DNA from: Anaerosacchariphilus polymeriproducens
GTDB lineage: Bacteria; Bacillota; Clostridia; Lachnospirales; Lachnospiraceae
Assembly: GCF_003363435.1 (NCBI RefSeq)
Contig: NZ_QRCT01000028.1
Location: 1-64,000, forward strand
DNA length: 64,000 nucleotides
Reading direction: 5' to 3'
Positions within the stretch are counted from its first letter, which is position 1, and each line of letters starts with the position of its first letter. The notes below the pieces were generated by a model. That model was not told where the DNA came from. It searched no databases and saw only the letters and a program-made list of their open reading frames with translations. Positions 62,262 to 64,000 of this stretch are shown here, one piece after another. Made by a program: the position numbers and the translations under genes.

Positions 62262-63536
62262 ATGAAATTATTAATAAAAAATGGCAGAGTAATTGATCCG
62301 GCATCAGGAAAAGATGGTCAGTATGATGTTCTCGTTGTAGATGGAACTATAAAAAAGGTTGCAAAAACAATTGAGGAAGAGGCTGATAATGTTCTTGATG
62401 CTAAGGATTGTTTTGTCATGCCCGGACTTATTGATTTACATGTACATTTAAGAGAACCGGGATTCGAATATAAAGAAACGATTGAAACAGGATGTAGAGC
62501 AGCAGCAAGTGGTGGGTTCACTACAATTGTTGCTATGCCAAATACAAAACCTGTAGCAGATTCGAAAGAAATCATTCAATTGGTTCAGCAAAAAGCAGAA
62601 TCCTGTTCAAAAGTCAATGTTTTACAGGCGGGAGCCATTACAAAGGGACAATTGGGACAAGAGTTGGCAGACATAGAAGGAATGGTATCAATAGGCTGCC
62701 CTGCAATCAGTGAAGATGGAAAAAGTGTAAGGAACGCCCATTTATATAAGCAGGCTATGGAAATTGCAGCAAAGAAAAACATTCCCGTTCTTGCTCATTG
62801 TGAAGATATAGATCTGGTGAACAGCGGCGTGGTAAATCAAGATGATAGAATGAAAGAACTGAATCTACCCGGGATTAGTAATTGTGTAGAAGATGTCATA
62901 ATAGCCAGGGATATTTTATTAGCAAAAGAAACAGGCACAAAGCTGCATTTGTGTCACTGTTCTACAAAAGACAGCGTTCAATTGGTAAAAATGGCGAAAG
63001 AAGAAGGCCTGTCAGTTACTGCAGAAGTTTGTCCTCATCATTTTACATTAACTACAGATGATTTGGATCCTCAAAATTCCAATTTTAAAATGAACCCGCC
63101 TCTTCGTACCAAAGAGGATGTTGAGGCATTAAAGTTAGGATTGAAGAATAATATTATGGATGTGATTTCTACGGACCATGCACCTCATGGTGAAGAGGAA
63201 AAGAAAGCAGGTATGTTAAAAGCACCATTTGGAATAGTAGGGCTTGAGACAGCTGTACCATTAACGATAACAGAATTAGTGGAAACAGGCTATTTAACCC
63301 CTATGCAGATGGCAGAAAAATTGAGTTATAATCCTGCAAAAGTGTTAGGAATAGACAAAGGTACACTCTTAGAAGGGAAAACTGCTGATATTGTTATAAT
63401 AAATCCAAACGAAGAATATTCCATTGATACAGCACAATTTGAATCCAAGGGAAAGAATACACCTTTCCATGGAAGAAGAGTAAAAGGAAAAGTATGTGCG
63501 ACAATTGCAGATGGGACTATTATATACAAAAGATAG
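62262..63536 (+). CDS. pyrC: Dihydroorotase
   Basis: PyrC closes carbamoyl aspartate to dihydroorotate in pyrimidine synthesis. The 424-residue class I enzyme has the metal-binding DLHVHLREPG with His60 and His62, ISEDGKSV, HLCHCSTKD, and TDHAPH near the C-terminal third. ATG 62262 is behind AAAGGA; an ORF start at 62247 is upstream of that site. pyrF follows after 23 bases, so they form part of a pyrimidine operon. Confidence 0.96.
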   Translation: MKLLIKNGRVIDPASGKDGQYDVLVVDGTIKKVAKTIEEEADNVLDAKDCFVMPGLIDLHVHLREPGFEYKETIETGCRAAASGGFTTIVAMPNTKPVADSKEIIQLVQQKAESCSKVNVLQAGAITKGQLGQELADIEGMVSIGCPAISEDGKSVRNAHLYKQAMEIAAKKNIPVLAHCEDIDLVNSGVVNQDDRMKELNLPGISNCVEDVIIARDILLAKETGTKLHLCHCSTKDSVQLVKMAKEEGLSVTAEVCPHHFTLTTDDLDPQNSNFKMNPPLRTKEDVEALKLGLKNNIMDVISTDHAPHGEEEKKAGMLKAPFGIVGLETAVPLTITELVETGYLTPMQMAEKLSYNPAKVLGIDKGTLLEGKTADIVIINPNEEYSIDTAQFESKGKNTPFHGRRVKGKVCATIADGTIIYKR

Positions 63537-63559
63537 AGAAACAAGGAGAGGTCAGGACA

Positions 63560-64000
63560 ATGATTAATAAATTGATTAATAAGATTAAAAAAACAAATGC
63601 ACCAATTGTAGTAGGTTTAGATCCGATGTTAAGTTATGTACCGGAACATATTCAAAGAAAATCTTTTCAAGAGTATGGGGAAACATTGGAAGGCGCTGCA
63701 GATGCCATTTGGCAATTTAATAAAGAGATAATTGATAAAATATATGACTTGATTCCGGCGGTTAAACCTCAAATTGCAATGTATGAGCAATTTGGAATTG
63801 AGGGTCTGAAAGCTTATCAAAAGACTGTGAATTATTGTAAAGAGAAAGATTTAATTGTAATAGGTGATATCAAACGAGGTGATATAGGTTCGACTTCTGA
63901 AGCATATGCAATTGGACATTTAGGAAAAGTGCAGATTGGTTCGAAGAAAATTTCAGCTTTTAATGAAGATTTTGTAACAGTAAATCCTTATTTGGGAACA
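63560..64000 (+). CDS. pyrF: Orotidine 5'-phosphate decarboxylase, partial (cut by window end)
   Basis: The first 147 codons of OMP decarboxylase are present; the gene continues past the window. VVGLDPM lies at about 17-23. The catalytic block VIGDIKRGDIGST at about 100-112 carries Asp103, Lys105 and Asp108. The long spacing between the first and second motif fits the larger type 2 (PyrF2) enzymes. It makes UMP from OMP. AAGGAGAGG lies before the ATG. Confidence 0.92.
   Translation, partial: MINKLINKIKKTNAPIVVGLDPMLSYVPEHIQRKSFQEYGETLEGAADAIWQFNKEIIDKIYDLIPAVKPQIAMYEQFGIEGLKAYQKTVNYCKEKDLIVIGDIKRGDIGSTSEAYAIGHLGKVQIGSKKISAFNEDFVTVNPYLGT

Overview
The window reads as a chromosome segment of an anaerobic, spore-forming, low-G+C Firmicute, most likely a Lachnospiraceae-type member of the Clostridia. 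The evidence is AT-rich DNA with strong AAGGAGG-type ribosome sites, the order tig-clpP-clpX-lon-ysxC, a spoVA cluster and ytvI (endospores), the Clostridia-typical families DUF4364, DUF4250, DUF1385 and DUF6612, a BirA/BioY biotin importer, and two chemoreceptors. Placement below order level is inference. I saw no rRNA, tRNA, CRISPR array, prophage or insertion sequence.

Layout. 1-1.5 kb: DJ-1 family protein and a DUF975 membrane protein. 1.6-8.1 kb: a protein quality-control block (trigger factor, ClpP, ClpX, Lon) ending in the ribosome-assembly GTPase YsxC. 8.2-14.1 kb: ytvI, truA, an aldo/keto reductase, a DUF815 ATPase, a YhfC-type intramembrane protease and an SPL-like radical SAM protein. 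14.2-21.1 kb: clpB, a short DUF4250 gene, a membrane protein, a polysaccharide deacetylase, an Smr protein, rarA and a lipoprotein amidase. 21.2-25.2 kb: two divergent stress units, TetR plus nitroreductase and a Zn/Cd ATPase plus an SmtB-like ArsR sensor, each with a readable promoter and operator. 25.2-27.8 kb: a reverse-strand malic enzyme, radical SAM and DUF4364 unit. 28.1-33.0 kb: rho, rpmE, DUF1385, prmC and prfA.

33.0-33.4 kb is the most unusual stretch. It holds what looks like a small type I toxin-antitoxin locus of the Fst/par or TxpA/RatA kind. On the reverse strand a one-helix hydrophobic peptide lies downstream of a leader whose ribosome site is locked in an 11-bp hairpin. A convergent short RNA on the forward strand ends in a shared terminator and carries a direct repeat matching the toxin leader.

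33.5-45.7 kb is the accessory part: a SPASM radical SAM protein, a CPBP protease with a GntR-controlled ABC exporter, two chemoreceptors, a PadR plus membrane-protein cassette whose promoter carries a 27-bp tandem duplication, bioY behind a BirA box, a DUF6612 lipoprotein and a secreted protein built of seven ~37-residue repeats. 45.9-56.8 kb: addB-addA-maf, two HAD phosphatases, a small acidic protein and a FAD oxidoreductase. 56.8-59.3 kb: a PpiC-type foldase lipoprotein and a membrane-anchored deacetylase. 59.4-62.2 kb: a small membrane protein followed by spoVAA-AB-AC-AD with no spoVAE behind them. 62.2-64 kb: pyrC and the first 147 codons of pyrF, cut by the window end.

Start codons were chosen by eye from ribosome-site spacing. 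Promoters, operators and hairpins are pattern calls made without folding or motif software.
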